A stretch of 64,000 nucleotides of DNA from Porpolomopsis calyptriformis. Its lineage: Eukaryota; Basidiomycota; Agaricomycetes; Agaricales; Hygrophoraceae. The position numbers were made by a program, and so were the translations under genes. Positions 1 through 13,158 of the stretch are shown here, piece after piece. The notes beneath the pieces are model-generated. The model made no database searches. It had not been told where the DNA came from and saw only the letters and a list, made by a program, of their open reading frames with translations. Where the stretch lies: the NCBI GenBank assembly GCA_951640195.1, contig OX621165.1:620001-684000 (forward strand), given 5' to 3'. The number at the start of each line of letters is the position of its first letter. The stretch's first letter is position 1.

Positions 1-2016
1 AGGGGATCGACCATTCTTGGATCTTGAATCCACTTGAACATCTTTCCGAACTAGCAACAGCTTCAGGACGGCATCATGCCCACCTTGAGCGGCATACGAG
101 ATGGGTTTCCGACCATTGCCATCATCTTTGTTTGTGTCTTCCCCGTTTTCCAGCTGACAGCGAACAATCTGCTCCAAGCCGCAGAAAGCAGAGACGTGGA
201 TACCCGATACATTCCTCCCAAGAATTCGATGAGACACAAAGTAGGAGGATGCAAACATAATTTGGGAAGCACATTGAACTTTCGAATCATCCCGAAGAAA
301 ATCTATCGCTAAGTGCTTGACACTCTCTTGGTACCGATGTGCATGGCGGCTCCAATATTGGGCAGCATAACCAAGGAGAGGGTTGTCAGCCAAAAGGGAA
401 TCCAACTTGACTTTGTCATTGCAGTAGCCACAGGCAAACGCGTCAAATGAAAGGTACATGAGACATGTTGCAGCGATAGTGGCCCCAGCATTCAGAAGTC
501 GGGCTTCGCGCCGATTTTCAAAATACTGTTGAGTTGTATAGTCTGTGTAAAATGTAAGATAAAACTATCGTAATAATGAACAGTCTACTCACGAGCAAGG
601 CGAACTACATTCCGTTCCTTGTCGGTGATGACAAGTCCAGCACACACAGAGGTCATCTTCCACTCAAAGACAAGAGCGTCGGGGTTCATTTCTGTCATGT
701 TCGGTGAAACAGTGAGAGCATGTTGGAGCTCCTTGACAGTTAATGGTCTATAAGCATAAGTAATCCATGAAAGAACCCGTTCCGCTAGTTCTTTGTCAGC
801 CTTGGGCTGTCGCTCGATTCGTTCCATGGCTTGATCGTAAATATCATCTATTTCAGTGAGGAGGTTGTCCAGAGACTTGAGGATCTCATCTGTGCTGTGT
901 TGCTGTACCAGCATGTCCATGTGGAGGCGTGCCAGTAAAAACCTTATCAGTTAGTCAGGCATGAAAACTTGGTCGATTGGTGTGACAAACACCCACATGC
1001 CTCCAACATTGGCAACAAGTTTGGTCGCGATAGTATCTCTCAGTCTCACTAGACCAGGATAGTCGGCAAGCTGACCGTGAATAAATTTCATCACATCCTC
1101 GTCGGTCGCACGAATGTGAAGGCGGAGATCGTCCTGAAAGTGTTGCTCGATGGAAGGAAGGTTACGTGAGGTCACCATGAGATTTACAGGTCCAGTTAAA
1201 GATCGAAGGACCCGTAATAGCTTTACTTGAGATCCGTTGCTTTCGGAGCATTCATCCAGGGCATCTATAATAATGAACACTTTGGCATATGTCTTGATGT
1301 CCATCTCCAATACTTTGGTAAGCTCATGGAGCGTCGGATAAATGCTGCGGTCTCGGTGATAATGATATAATGATTTGATATTTTCAGATACGACGGAGCA
1401 ATCTTGGACCAACTGTTTGAGTAGACTTGCGATGAGGTGGGTAACGGTCTGCAAAGTTTGGTCTTTATAATTGCAGTAGATATATGCCAGCCCGATATCG
1501 CCACTCTTGAACGATTCCTGGAGGTGGTTTATAACGATGGACCTGGTGGATAGCTGATATCAGTCTTTGTGGATGAGGAATTTACGCAATATATTACGCA
1601 AGAATTGTCTTTCCAGCGCCAGCTATCCAAAAATCAATTAATAAGGAGAGAATCATAGAGGTAGCTAAATCCTACGATTTCCGGGACACCACAATGTCTG
1701 CGATGTGCCATTGCGCCATTTCAAGAATGTTGGGGTCTCGAGCAACCAATTCCCAGTCCCTGGTTCGTGAGTCTGAATGAATTGATTCTGAGTCTCCTTG
1801 AAGTTGAGGGGCGATAGCCAATGTGCAATATCGCGACGCTCCCGGCCTCGTCATTGAATTAGGACTCCCACGGGGACTCCTAGACCTTGGTGACTCACCA
1901 TTGTCGTAACTAGTGTTGGGATTAAACTGATGCCCACCAATGATGTTGACGGCTTGGTTGTTATTGAAGTTGATGGTCTGGGCGTTGATACCGAGCATTG
2001 GATCAGCGCTGGCCAT
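1..2016 (-). CDS. NACHT-ankyrin NLR-like protein, 5' part (runs off left edge)
   Basis: STAND-type NTPase of the fungal NLR class, expected to act as an intracellular sensor. Read on the minus strand, six exons join in frame: 2016-1899, 1846-1676, 1622-1598, 1542-997, 942-593 and 542-1 (584 codons, no stop). The short N-terminus is Asn-rich and contains VNIIGGHQFN. Next come RERRDIAHWLSPLNF and WCPGN, then the P-loop PGAGKT on the 25-bp exon 3. The Walker B region reads VFIIIDALDE (about 1255-1285), followed by TSRNLPSIEQHF and a winged-helix segment ending VVRLA. Exon 6 continues with HYTTQQYFE and reaches the first ankyrin-like repeats (GRKPISYAAQGGHDAV, then NGRSP) at base 1. The repeat array lies outside the window. 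It is a clear paralogue of the gene at 38811-42064, with the same intron phases. The family call is firm; the biological role is inferred. Confidence 0.85.
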
Positions 2017-2215
2017 TCATTGAGAGTGTATGGGAATATCGATAAGACAGACACGTGCCAACGCTTTGTTGATCACATGATCCAGCTGCACTTGGCGCTG
2101 AGTAGAAAATCGGCCATTCTTTCATTCAAAAAAAACAAAGTTCATGTCATCAAGATCTACTAGTCGTTCAAGAAGGAAGACGTTCAAGAAGGAAGGTGTT
2201 CAGGAAGGAAGGTGC

Positions 2216-3495
2216 TTAAGGTGGGGGACAAAAAGTGACAGTATAATCAGCTGAACGGCTGGAATCGCAAGTCCAAAGGGCTGTGCCACTCGATTCGTCG
2301 TAGGCGTAGACATATGAGTCGGGGCAGTTATCCTCTGTTCAAAATCAGAATTGGCTAACAGAAACCTTTTAAAAAGTGGTTGGAGCTTACTGAAGTAGGA
2401 GTAGTATGCAACTCCCGACGGAGGGCACGTTGCAGGGGTGTCATAACTACCAGAGCAGCAGTTGGGGGAGTTGGCTGATGAGAGGAATGTCAGACGATTC
2501 CATTTATGCAAATGAAATTGCAGTTACCCGGGTCTCCGGATAAATTGGCCTCGCATGCGCTTTTGCATCCTACTGGAAATCCAGAAGAGTCATAAGGGCC
2601 TTTCAACGGAGCAGGACCTGGAAATAAATGGATGAGACAGGCAAGTGGCGGTGAGACTGGAGACAGAAATGTGCACAGTTGGGCCCAAGATCAACCGGAC
2701 AGCTAGCTATACCACAGCCCCTGTCATTGTTAATTCTGACGGGGAGATTATAGCCATCTACAAGAGAAACTACCGGACGGTCCAGATAAGCATTCGGGTG
2801 AGAACTGAAAGGGCACCAACGCACCATCATAATAGTCGAGGCCGTCACCAGCACCGAGTGTAAATTCCGCAAGAGTGGCGGGAGGAACCCCCTGCAGGGC
2901 ATATTTCAAACCAACCATCTTTAATGCTCGGCAACGACAGTAACTTACAGTACCCGTGTGAGGGTCACAAAGGAGACCCCCGTTGCAGCCACCATCAAGA
3001 CAAGAGTTGGGCCCAGGATTGGAGGAAAAGTCGCAGTCACGTCGCCCCTGTGGTTACAGTTATTTTCCCTGCAATATCAAGTATATCGTAGCAGCATACG
3101 TACCCAGATTCTCCCAGCAGTCCAATTGTCGGGAACATTGAAAGTAACCGCGGTGTACGCGCCCGCTTCCCAACTATTTAAATTGTCCCCAACCAGAGTT
3201 AAAAATATACAATATGCTGAGAGACGCTTACCCAGTCGCATAAGATGGAACGGCAGACCCGGCGTTCAGGTCAGTGAACATCTAACAGTCATGGATCAGC
3301 ACCCACACAGACCACTGGCGGGACAGGGGACACATACAGCTGGCCTTTGAAGATGTCAGCGCTCAGCCGTGCACAGAAGCCTCGATTCAGTGACGAAGCT
3401 TACCAGATAGTAAAGGGGCACCCATTGTAAACTGTCATCGTGCGAGCCGCGACTCTCGCGGCAAATGCGAAAGAGGCAGTCATAAACAGTTTCAT
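2216..3495 (-). CDS. Secreted thaumatin-like protein
   Basis: Thaumatin-like (PR-5/GH64-like fold) protein of about 255 residues, made as a secreted precursor; some relatives have beta-glucan binding or glucanase activity, but that is not shown here. It starts at MKLFMTASFAFA with a short signal peptide, then TMTVYNGCPFTIW. Minus-strand exons join to give AGAYTAVTFNVPDNW, RRDCDFSSNPGPNSC, GVPPATLAEFTL, VSLVDGYNLPVRI, ASCPVDLGPNC, then NSPNCCSGSYDTPATCPPSG, and the C-terminal SYVYAYDESSGTALWTC and ADYTVTFCPPP before the TAA at 2218-2216. The many cysteines fit the eight-disulfide fold. The junction just after FTIW (about 3260-3410) is not resolved: the family expects Pro-Ala there, perhaps from a tiny exon. 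It lies between the NLR and FKS1, all on the minus strand. Confidence 0.88.
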
Positions 3496-3607
3496 CTCGA
3501 AAACTTGTTGGTGGGTAGACTTCAAGGATGCGGAGTGGGACGACAGTGGATTTAGCTGAAGCTTCAGCGTTTTATGTCCGCACCACATCTTCTTTCCACA
3601 TGCCCAT

Positions 3608-3660
3608 CGTCAACCAGACAAGTTCGTCAACCAGACAAAGTTCGTCAACCAGACAAAGTA
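3608..3660. repeat. Three tandem copies of a 17-18 bp unit upstream of the thaumatin-like gene
   Basis: The unit CGTCAACCAGACAAAGTT occurs at 3608-3624 (one A short), 3625-3642 and 3643-3660 (last base differs). The array sits about 110-165 bp upstream of the thaumatin-like start codon and may lie in its promoter. No wider repeat family is visible in the window. Confidence 0.85.
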
Positions 3661-4037
3661 TTTGTCGAGGTCCCTCGGTGAGAAAAGACATGTATGAGAC
3701 CACGACATACTGTGAACTTCACAAGCTACCCATTCCTCACATGGTGCAAGTGTCAGGTGCATCCTGTGTTGGCTGTGTACCGGAAAAGAAATCTCCTCGA
3801 AATATTCCCAGCGTTGATCGATCATTGCGGAACCAATACTGTCTTCAACGCTACAAAATAAGATCACCCTGCATTGTCATGAATTCGTTTACACTAAATA
3901 TCCATGTGGTGAAAACAGTTCGTCGAGTGGCATTAAGCATATTCGTAATGTCCTTGAAAATAATGTCCCGCTAAGTACCAGATGAAACCAAGACTATACA
4001 GACGCCATCGCTGATCTAAAAGTGTAGACGGAGGTTA

Positions 4038-7000
4038 TCACAACTGGTAACAGATTGCGCAATTGAGGTGTAAGGTAGTTCGGAAGATGGCGGCTAGAAA
4101 ACAGTCGATGTAAGCACATATCGATGCAGAGGCTTGCAAACTTACGAAGAGCAATCAAAGCGGTAAAGATTACAATGGCTGTCAAGAATACCACACCGTA
4201 CTTAATTATCTAAACGAAATCGGTGTCAGAAGTATCTATCATCAGGGCGGTAGTCACTCACAATCCAACGTCTCTGCTTCTTTTGTTTGATAGAATACAA
4301 TGGTGCACGAATTTGCTTCGATGGACGTAGCCAGACTGAGACGGAACATCGTTAATGGTAACCATCGGACCACAGTAAAGATGGACTCACAGAGAAGTGT
4401 TGAATGGATGCGGTCAATATAAGGTACCAAAATCAGCGGGCAAAGCATGAAGAGCAGGAAATGCCCAAGAAGTAGATCCGAGCTCCAGAGGGAAAGTTCT
4501 ATGACCTTCACAACGAACTCGCGCGCGGGCTGAGACATAACATGTGCTCCTAGACCACGACCATACCATCTACCAGTCCACCATGCACGATTGGTTTCAT
4601 CATGCTTGAATTCGCGGGAGAGAAACACTGCAATCAAAGTCTTGTGGATTGCTCGTTGGATTGCAATCACCGCTATAAGGCCAAGCACAGCATGCGACAC
4701 GTTCCACAGTTCGAGGAGCCACTGTGAAGAAGTCATCAATCTTCATTCTGTCCGAGTATTAAAAAAAGGATTACGTACCAAAAATTCAAAGAATCCAATC
4801 ATTCCTAGAACTCCTAGTAGGTGTACCACAAAAGCCATGATCGAACCAAACAAGGGGAACAGGGGATCAAGCACGGGACCCAAGAAGAGTGAAAACAAGA
4901 AGAAGGCCAGCAAGATCCCTGCATTCCAGACGATCGGCCCGAGGGATATTACAGCGATTCGGGTCAGAGCGTTTGGTGGTTGTCGGCCCGTCGGATCACG
5001 AAAGGATTTGACAAACATATACGCGATCGTGAATAAAACAGCCATGGCAATAGGAAATATGATTTCGGAGACAATGACTGCGCGCCATCCTGCCCGAGGA
5101 ACATCGCCTAACTGCTTTTCAGATGGGTGGCCGAGCTTTTTTCTCTTGTACCCAGTGATCATGGTGCGAGATAACCGACAGTAACCGATCCAGGAATTCT
5201 TGTGAGAACGCGAGTTTCCACGACACATCCACCGGAGAAACTCTCTGTAAATAGTGTAAGGAGGACATACAATTTGGCAGACTGAAAAACTGACCTATAG
5301 TCAATGATAAAGTCGGAAAATGCGAATTGATGAGGGTTGAATAGGAAAGGTGCAATGCAGAGAGATGAGATTGAGACCCAGAAATAAAGCAGGAAAGGCG
5401 TCCATAAGGTCAAGGTGACATAGAGGAGCATTATCAGTGTCCTCATTCCGAGGTAAATACACGGGCCTGCGAATCGAGAGTAAAGAACGCTGAACGATGT
5501 CCGAGAGGTTGCAAAACCGCGACCAGTTGAGATGTATCGCGCTCCGCCAAATGTCAAGTTGGTCAAAATGGAGTGCGTGTAGATCTGCGTCGAGAACACC
5601 TCGAATACTACAGATAATGAGCAAAATTGCTTTCCCAGGCGGAGGATTGCTCGTCCCGTCCCACGTTCAACCAGCTCTATGGGGGCAAGATGAGAAAATA
5701 CAGGAAAAGGGAGACTAACCGTACTCTTACCTTGGAGGAATAGAGGAAGGAATGCAATTAGGAATACCAACATGATACTGGTGATGCAATGACGAATCCA
5801 CTCAAACACGGGAAACAAGTTATAACATCCCGGTGCTTGTCCTGGGATGTATTGCCCCTCAGAGTTATACTGACATATCGGTAATTGTGAACGGAGACTC
5901 CCCAAGAACACCACTGCAGTTGAGATGGTCAGTCATAAATTTGCATGCACGACGACACGGACACTGACTTGTAACAATGAATATCTGAACCGAAAGGATG
6001 ACCAGCATGTTGTGGATATGGAACCCGGGGTGGCAGTAATAGAAAGTCAAAAATCGATCGATCGGAAGCTGGGTCCCGAGGTAATAGTACTCTCGACTGA
6101 GCATTTGCTCACCCATACCCGTACCAATCTTCGTCTGGAAGTTCAAAATCGTCCCAAAGCCAAGGTCACGACCCTTGCCACACTGGTAGTATTCGGTGTG
6201 TTTGATCTTCCCGCCACGACCGAACGCGTTCATCCCAGCGTAGATATCTTCGTTGAGATGTAACCCTTTCTGGGCCTTCGACACACCGCCGCGAGTGGTC
6301 ATGTACAACGCATTAAGGAAATCCGGATGTCCGTAATGGAGTTTCCCACCAATCCACGCCATCGACCGGGCTGACAAGGTGCCGAAAGTTTGCTCTTTAC
6401 TAGCCGCGAGATCGCCAAGAATGCCGATATTTTCAGAGAAGATATACTCGCGTGCACCGACGATTGCAACGGGAGCCTTCTTAAACTCTTTGTGACCCCA
6501 TTGCATGTATGGGCTCTGACTGGAGACCGAATATTCTTCAAATTCGCTAAGAACGTTTCGAATCTTCAGACATTCCTCGAGATAATTATCCTGGTTTGCG
6601 TCGATGAGTTGTAAGTATTCACCGCGATAGAAAATGATAGCATGGTTTTGGTTGTCGGATTTGCCATCACCAAGGATTGGGTTGCCGGGGAGCTCGATAC
6701 GGAATTTGGGCCTCCGCCGTCCAGTCTCCGGAAGAAAATCAGAATGACCATCAATGAGGGACGAAAAGATCCTAGGATCGCTACCATCTTTCCTGCCAGG
6801 TTCTTCATCCAAATAAGCAATTTGTAGTTCGGGATAGGCTCGCAGAAGGAACTCGACGTTCTCACGCTCTTCTGGAGTGAACTTTGAATACCGCTGCATT
6901 GAAACGACAAATTTGAATTTGCGACGGGCCATACGCTCCAGTTCTCGCTCAAGCTTATCAGTGTTACCACCGAAGAGCTGAACGACCTCAGGATTTTCAA

Positions 7001-10000
7001 CGCGATACAGCAGTTTGATGGCCTTCGAATAGTTCATCATTCCTGACACGGTGCGGTAAAGCGTCTGGGCACGGAGGGAAGCCCAAATCCTCGTGCGTAA
7101 CGTGAATTCGGGTGAAGCGCTCTTGAAGCCGATGCAATAGAAAGGCAAGTCATACATCTTCGATGGTCCTTTCTCGTCTGTAGCGAAAGGGTTGGGCCCG
7201 TTGAACATAGCTGACTCCTCCGCAAGGATCTTGGTGTCCTTCACAAAGTTCTCCCATTCTATAGGGTGAAGTTGCTTCAAGTATTCGAGAAGAGTCACAC
7301 GGGTATTCTGGTTCTCTTCGCGAATAATTTCCCGAAGTGACAACAGAATCTTTTCACAATGTTAGTCAATAAGTTCAGTGTGTGGAATGGATCAAGCACC
7401 TTTTCGCTGTAATGAGGAGTTAAAACAGTGAAAGTGGGCATGGCATCCACTGGCAGAGGTTCCGGAATTGCAGTCGTAAGCGATTGGGCAAAGAAAGAGA
7501 TTCTGCGCTCGGCTTCGCTTCCAGGCGGGAAAAACTCCCCCTTGAAACCTTTGTCGGTTTGAGAAATGAAAAATGGTGGGGCGCGTAGACTACGTCGGCC
7601 GTCTTGACCAGTATCGACTTGATGATACAACAGTTTCTGCACGTGTTCGATAGAAAGCAAATGTTCTCGATACATAGAGATAATAATGGCGTTCCATATT
7701 TGAGAGACTAAAACCTGTTCGAAATGTGTTTATGTCCTGCCCAAAAAGAATCGCGAATAACGAACCTTTGGCTTGTACGTGACTTCCATGTCTGAAGTGG
7801 CCAGTAATTTAGCGTAAATCCTCTTGGGCAACCGCGAGTAGATATTCTTCCATGGCGTCCAGATAGACAAACCCAAAAAGAATGACCGCCCAATACTGAA
7901 TACAGTGTTCCAGATAATATACCAAAGGAAAGTATCGAGGAAGAAAAGGACCAAGTCCATGACGAACATGATGGCAAGCGTGAATGCAGCCTGGTTGGAG
8001 CAAAGGGAAGTGCCGAAGAACCTGTCACTGCATGATTGGACTTTCATCCCGACCATCACCTGAATGGGGTCGCGAAAGTTCTTTGTCAGGTAAAAATATG
8101 ACTCGGTGAACTTGCAGCTAAACACAAGAACCCATAGTAAAACCGACGCCAGTCGGTTCTTCTTCTCTAGCTTTGGATAACTGGCTGTGAAAGTCTGACT
8201 AGCAAGATATTTTCTTTCTTTGCCAGCCACGCGATCGCCAAACATCCGACCAGAAGGCATGATAGCAAAAAGAAGAGTCGCGACGATAGAGATGAAAAAC
8301 TGCACAATTCCCAGGATCAGCGGTAAGGATCCACCTCCACCGTTGCGATCAGCAATGGTAATGTAAAATGTGGGTCCGGCGGTGAGAGCGAGTGTGATGA
8401 GCAGGAAAATAAGTCGGCGAGTGAGATGAGATGTATTGTTCCAGGTGGTAGGGATATACGCAAATTCAGCAAGAGTCGCCAAGATCATGATCATAGTCGC
8501 AACTGCTCCCCCAAGCGCAGTTGAGGACCATGTCATGGCGGGGGAGGCTACACCGTTGACAGCGTAGATCTTGGGAGCATTGTACGATGTGTAGAACCAA
8601 TAGAAAGCGACATGTATGACCCATATGCGATTGAAGTTGACAAGGAGATGACCAAATGAGCGTTTCTCGTAATAAGTCTTGAAAAAAACACGATTCCAGT
8701 CGATGCGGTCAAACTTCATAAAGCGGTGGCTAGGGGCGACATCAACAAGCCGTGTCTGTTGCAATGTTAGCGAGAGACGACGAGGGTGAAGACGAACTAA
8801 CCTTGTCGGTGAGAACGATTCGGGCGATGCCTTCGGGATACCAGAACAACTGGTTGACATCGTCATACCCGATGATTTCCTCGTGATCTTTCTCTTTTCG
8901 CACAAACTTGCCATCAACAACCTCGTATCCTTGATCGCGGATGAAACGATAGAGCGGTTTGATCACAGCGCGAAGATACAAGCCCTCGGGGGCTGGACCT
9001 ACCCGGTGCTGACACTCGGGCGACCGATAATAGTCGTCTGCGCACTTGAAGATGAAGCACAGGCACTCTGGCACGAAACGCACTTGTGCGGCCTCACCCC
9101 AGCATAGCAAGTAAAGTGCAATCTGTCGTAATCGATCATATTGACTCATGTTAATCATCGCCTGCCTCCACCGTTCCAGCGCCGTCCCAAGTGATTTAGC
9201 ATGAGCAGTATTTGAACCCCCGCGTCTTTTTGACCTTAGACGCTGAAGACCTGGGTTCTGCGTATGCCCAACGGCGTCATCGAGATCAAGTTGAGCGGCA
9301 AAATACCATTTGCGATAATTGGCATGTTGACCACCAATATAGTCTGCGTGTAACGTCAGTAGTGCTTGGTTAGGCGACATACGTGACGCCCGACTATCGA
9401 GGAGTTGCATCAAGAAGTCAAACTATCGGTGGATGACCATCAGTATGGATGTCGCCACTCTCTGCTTCCAACCCACCATGTTTCGCATGGAATCTTGCTG
9501 AAACCCAAATTTCTGGGTAAGGTCCAGGAAAATATCCTCGATTTCCTCCTTTGATAAAGGAATATTCCGTTCGGCAGACCATGCGGGATATGGCTCGCGA
9601 GCGCCTGCGGGGCCGTTGTAGTCGACGAAGGTTGGGGTGGATGCCTCCGACATACCCATGCGGGGTGGGCCGAATGATTCGGCGGAAGGCGCATACCGTT
9701 GGCCATAAACATCGCCATCTGAGTCGGTGTCTTGGTGTGCTACGTTGGCAGTTTCAGGATTGCAAAACAGTGCCGGCGAAAGGGTAAATATTCCAACGGC
9801 ACTACTCACGATAAGACTCGTATGTGGCACCATTCTGGTCGTAATGATCACCGGGGTTGCTACCCTCAGAGGTGAACGTGTCTCTCGGATAGACCTCGAC
9901 GTTCTGTTCGGACTCATTGTCGTAGTATCTCCGTTGATTTTGAGTGAATGGGTCGTGAGAATCCGCCGATGGTAAAGAGGAAGGATATAGACCGTCGTGG

Positions 10001-10029
10001 GCGGACGGCCCAGGGCGGGGAGGCATCAT
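4038..10029 (-). CDS. FKS1: 1,3-beta-glucan synthase catalytic subunit
   Basis: Plasma-membrane glucan synthase (GT48) that polymerises cell-wall beta-1,3-glucan from UDP-glucose. Minus-strand exons give the Pro/Asp-rich N-terminus ([13 protein letters not shown]), [20 protein letters not shown] and [21 protein letters not shown] first membrane block lies at about 8690-7800. The large cytosolic domain holds [50 protein letters not shown] and [19 protein letters not shown] second multi-pass block ends in [20 protein letters not shown] and [10 protein letters not shown], stop 4040-4038. About ten or more short introns are present. The start is the first ATG of an ATG-ATG pair at 10029; an in-frame non-ATG extension upstream is less likely. 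It is divergent from the velvet gene. All conserved blocks are present and unbroken, so the gene looks functional. Confidence 0.95.
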
Positions 10030-11089
10030 GTTATGGTCGGGAAGTAGCAAGCCCTACGATGACGAAGGTCAACAAGAACAACCAATCACAGCCACAGCCA
10101 CTTTTGGTGGCGCTACCAGCCGCCGCCCGTGAAACTTAAGTCGAGTAATTTATTAATAAACTCTAGCTACACTCTCTGATCAGCTTCCGTTTTTGTGTCC
10201 CTAGAGCCATTTTTTATCTGTCAAAGCAAATACTGGGGTCACCTCAACAGCCAACGTTCTTCTGGTGTTCTATTTTTTTGCACGAGGTGATTGTCAACGC
10301 AGGTTAAGCGCAGACCTCTGTGTTTTACCCTCAGTGGAGAGTGCCTGCCGCACTTGACTCAGAAGTGGACATCATATTCGGCACCCCGGCGGCTACAGAC
10401 CGATGTACCGAGTAACCGTATGTATGGCATCTCTTCGTGGATTCATGAGACTGGGAAGCCGGAATGGAATAAACCAATCGCGGAAAGATGCGGTTCTCCA
10501 CGCTAACCTCGATGCAGGTGAACATCCTTGTGGTAAAACTCCCCATGCAGAGCTCGACCTGGTCACGGGTACTTTTACCGCCTCTGTGTATCACCTGGTA
10601 TTGTCCAAGTCGGCTTTTTGACATTGCCCGCTGTCAAAGATAATCGCCTTCCACCTCTGGCAGTTACAATAAGGGTAATATTGATCAAAATGCTCCACTA
10701 TGACGAGCTCTCAAGTTAGGTGCGTTTGCCAGTTGTAAAATATTCTGGTAAAATCCGTGCAGTAATTCATCGCAACCTGTGTCGGCTTTGGCAATCAGCA
10801 TGTCCCGGATGACCATTTTCCCAAATTTCCACCCCTGCAATTACATACCTGACACAGATTTGAGATTTTACACCACCGACCACACGGTGACAGTACCACC
10901 AAATCAGATTAGCATACCGTTAATTTGGATCCTTTATAATCTGCGGAGCCCACTCCCGGGTCTTTAGCTCTCTTTCCTTCTCCCTTCCACTCACCTTTGT
11001 TACTTGCCGTTCCTGTTGAGTCCATTGCAGATCTGAAAGGGGGGCAATAGTACCTGCATATCAATTCGATCTCACTCCAAACCTTTACG
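10030..11089. promoter_or_regulatory. 1.06-kb divergent intergenic region between FKS1 and the velvet gene
   Basis: No convincing coding exon, RNA gene or repeat was recognised. It must contain both promoters, because the flanking genes point away from each other. A pyrimidine-rich stretch near 10970-11000 precedes the velvet start. Short open frames occur on both strands but match nothing known. Confidence 0.5.
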
Positions 11090-12444
11090 ATGAACGTCCC
11101 GATTTTTAATCATCACGATTTCCAGGCTGAACCTTCGCGAATACCTCCTCAACAACTCGCTAGCGCCCATCAGGTCCGCGGGCCCAGCCAGAACACTGAC
11201 GTGGTTGGACGGCCTATTCATTTCGTCGGGGGCCAATTCGCCGGTCAAACGGTCCGCGCTGAGCTTCACGAAGTTCAAAAGGCCGATCTCGGTCGAAAGT
11301 AAGTCGTATCAAGATACACTCCAATCCGTGAACAGGAATTCAATTCCCAAAGATATGCTCGGGTGGATCGCCGACCTCTAGACCCTCCGCCTGTTGTCCT
11401 CCTGCGTCTTTTCCATGTGTGCAATGCCGGAACAGAGCGTGAAACAGAAAAAGAGGTGCGAAATTACGAGTATGTTACCTCCCTTCTCTCTAAGATAAGT
11501 GGAGGGTTTTACCTCAAGCATTCTTATATTAGCGAAGTGCAGAACCTTGGTCTTGTCTGTACAGTAGACCTATTTCCAGTCCCAGGTCCAGAACCAACGC
11601 GCAAGGATCCGAAAGACTGCGGATCACGGCCGATTGTGACCGCACCGTCCAATCAGACGCCATATTCTTCATCTTTGCCTTGCCAGTACTGCCAGGAACC
11701 CCACCGCCAGTCATTCACATTCGTCCCATCCCATCCTTATTCTACTTCACACCCACAACCAACTACCGTTGCAAGGACGACCGTACCGCCCCATTCTCAT
11801 CACCATTCTATTACTGGGTACAACCATTCGTCCACCAGTTCTGCACCCGATGTAGTCTATCAGTTAGACGACCATGCTATCACTGAAAGCTCCAAAATCA
11901 CTCAAGCACTGGTTGGTGCTACATTTGTGCAACCTGCAAATGTAGATTACCAGGGCAAAAAGTCATTGATGTTCGTTTTTGCGGTCCGTAGAAATTTTTA
12001 CAACGCAAATACGCATTATTTACAAGGACTTTTAGGATCTTGCGGTGAAGATTGAGGGCACATTCATCCTTCGTTACCGCATGTTTGATATTTTCTCCCA
12101 ATCTTACGGGATCCCCGACCTTGTCATCCAAGCCGAATGTTATGGTGGGACATTTCGAGTCTACTCCACAAAAGAGTTTCCTGGCCTCCAAGCCTCGACG
12201 GAGCTGACCAAAGTTCGTCCAATACCCCCTTAGACTTGAATCTGACTTGCCCCCTTAATAATAATTTTTCTTCTTTATTAAGCAACTTGCACGATGGGGC
12301 GTTCGTCTCAACATACGCGAGACAGAGCGTAAACGCCGAAAGAAAGGTGAACGGAGAAGCCTCAGCCCTCCATTTCGCGATACAGGAGAAGGAAGGGCCG
12401 CTGTAGAAGGAAAGAACCCGTACGACGGAAGCGACGATGATTGA
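11090..12444 (+). CDS. Velvet-domain developmental regulator, VelB-like
   Basis: Velvet factors are fungal nuclear DNA-binding regulators of development and secondary metabolism. After a short N-terminus, the domain begins GQTVRAELHEVQKADLGRK and, after an intron, YARVDRRPLDPPPVVLLRL. A second intron is removed after EVRNY, giving EVQNLGLVCTVDLFPVPGPE. A Pro/Ser/His-rich insert of roughly 110 residues (about 11600-11890) then splits the domain, as in Aspergillus VelB. The second half reads ITQALVGATFVQPANV, then MFVFA spliced to DLAVKIEGTFILRYRMFDIF. After that come AECYGGTFRVYSTKEFPGL, ASTELTK, then QLARWGVRLNIRETERKRRK. It ends DGSDDD with TGA at 12442-12444. The family is certain; assignment to VelB rather than another velvet type rests on the insert and acidic tail. 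Confidence 0.9.
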
Positions 12445-13158
12445 CCACCATATAATTTCGGGGGCATTACCTCCCGTATTCTGTTTACCTGCTAGAATGC
12501 CCCATGGTCACGATTGGAAGGTGATGCTGGTTATTCGTCCCTTCCGCCCTTGGTAATGCATTCGCCAGAGAGGAGGTGCGCAGTATATGTCGTTGTCGAT
12601 GTCAAAACCAAAAGGGAATAGCTCGCAGATATGCCTTTCTGCCTGCGGCTCCACCTTTCTTTCACTCACCCCAACCTGGTGTTGTTTTTGCCCTTATCAT
12701 TCGTTCTGATAGCGTCGGATTTGTCGCGATCTTGAAGAAGGCGACGTAGGAGTGTATGTGGCTGTCCCGCAGGCGAGTCGCGTTCGAGTTTCGTCTTTTC
12801 TACAAGGATTCCCGACGTCATTATCATCAACAATTAGCAACTATAAATGTCTTCTATCTACACCAAATTTATCGTCCCGCCAAGGCGAAAGCCAAGCGGA
12901 ACGAAAGCATGCGCAACATATATAAAAGTCGAACTGTCATCCCTTTGAGGGAAATTGTTTCTCACTCGTGTGAAATCAATATTCATAGTACACATGGGGG
13001 GACTGGTTATCGATCAGAGTTTACGTGTATCGACTATCGATGCACCCTGCTTTACTATTCGAGTGATGATTCCAAGCTGGCTATAATACACGTTCTAATG
13101 CTGGATATGGATAAACAATATCGACGACCTGATACCAGGCCGAGAAAAAAACCTTCCG
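12445..13158. other. Convergent intergenic region, no gene recognised
   Basis: This stretch lies between the 3' ends of the velvet gene and the BAH-domain gene. A 152-codon open frame on the plus strand (12756-13214) overlaps the end of the BAH gene, resembles nothing known and has no clear coding signature. Confidence 0.5.

Noticed and set aside
3528..3974. 148-codon plus-strand frame over the 18-bp repeats
   Set aside because: It overlaps the thaumatin-like promoter and is mostly repeat-derived; no supporting feature was found.
10291..10624. Small open frames between FKS1 and the velvet gene
   Set aside because: They look random, lack known motifs and lie in the divergent promoter region.
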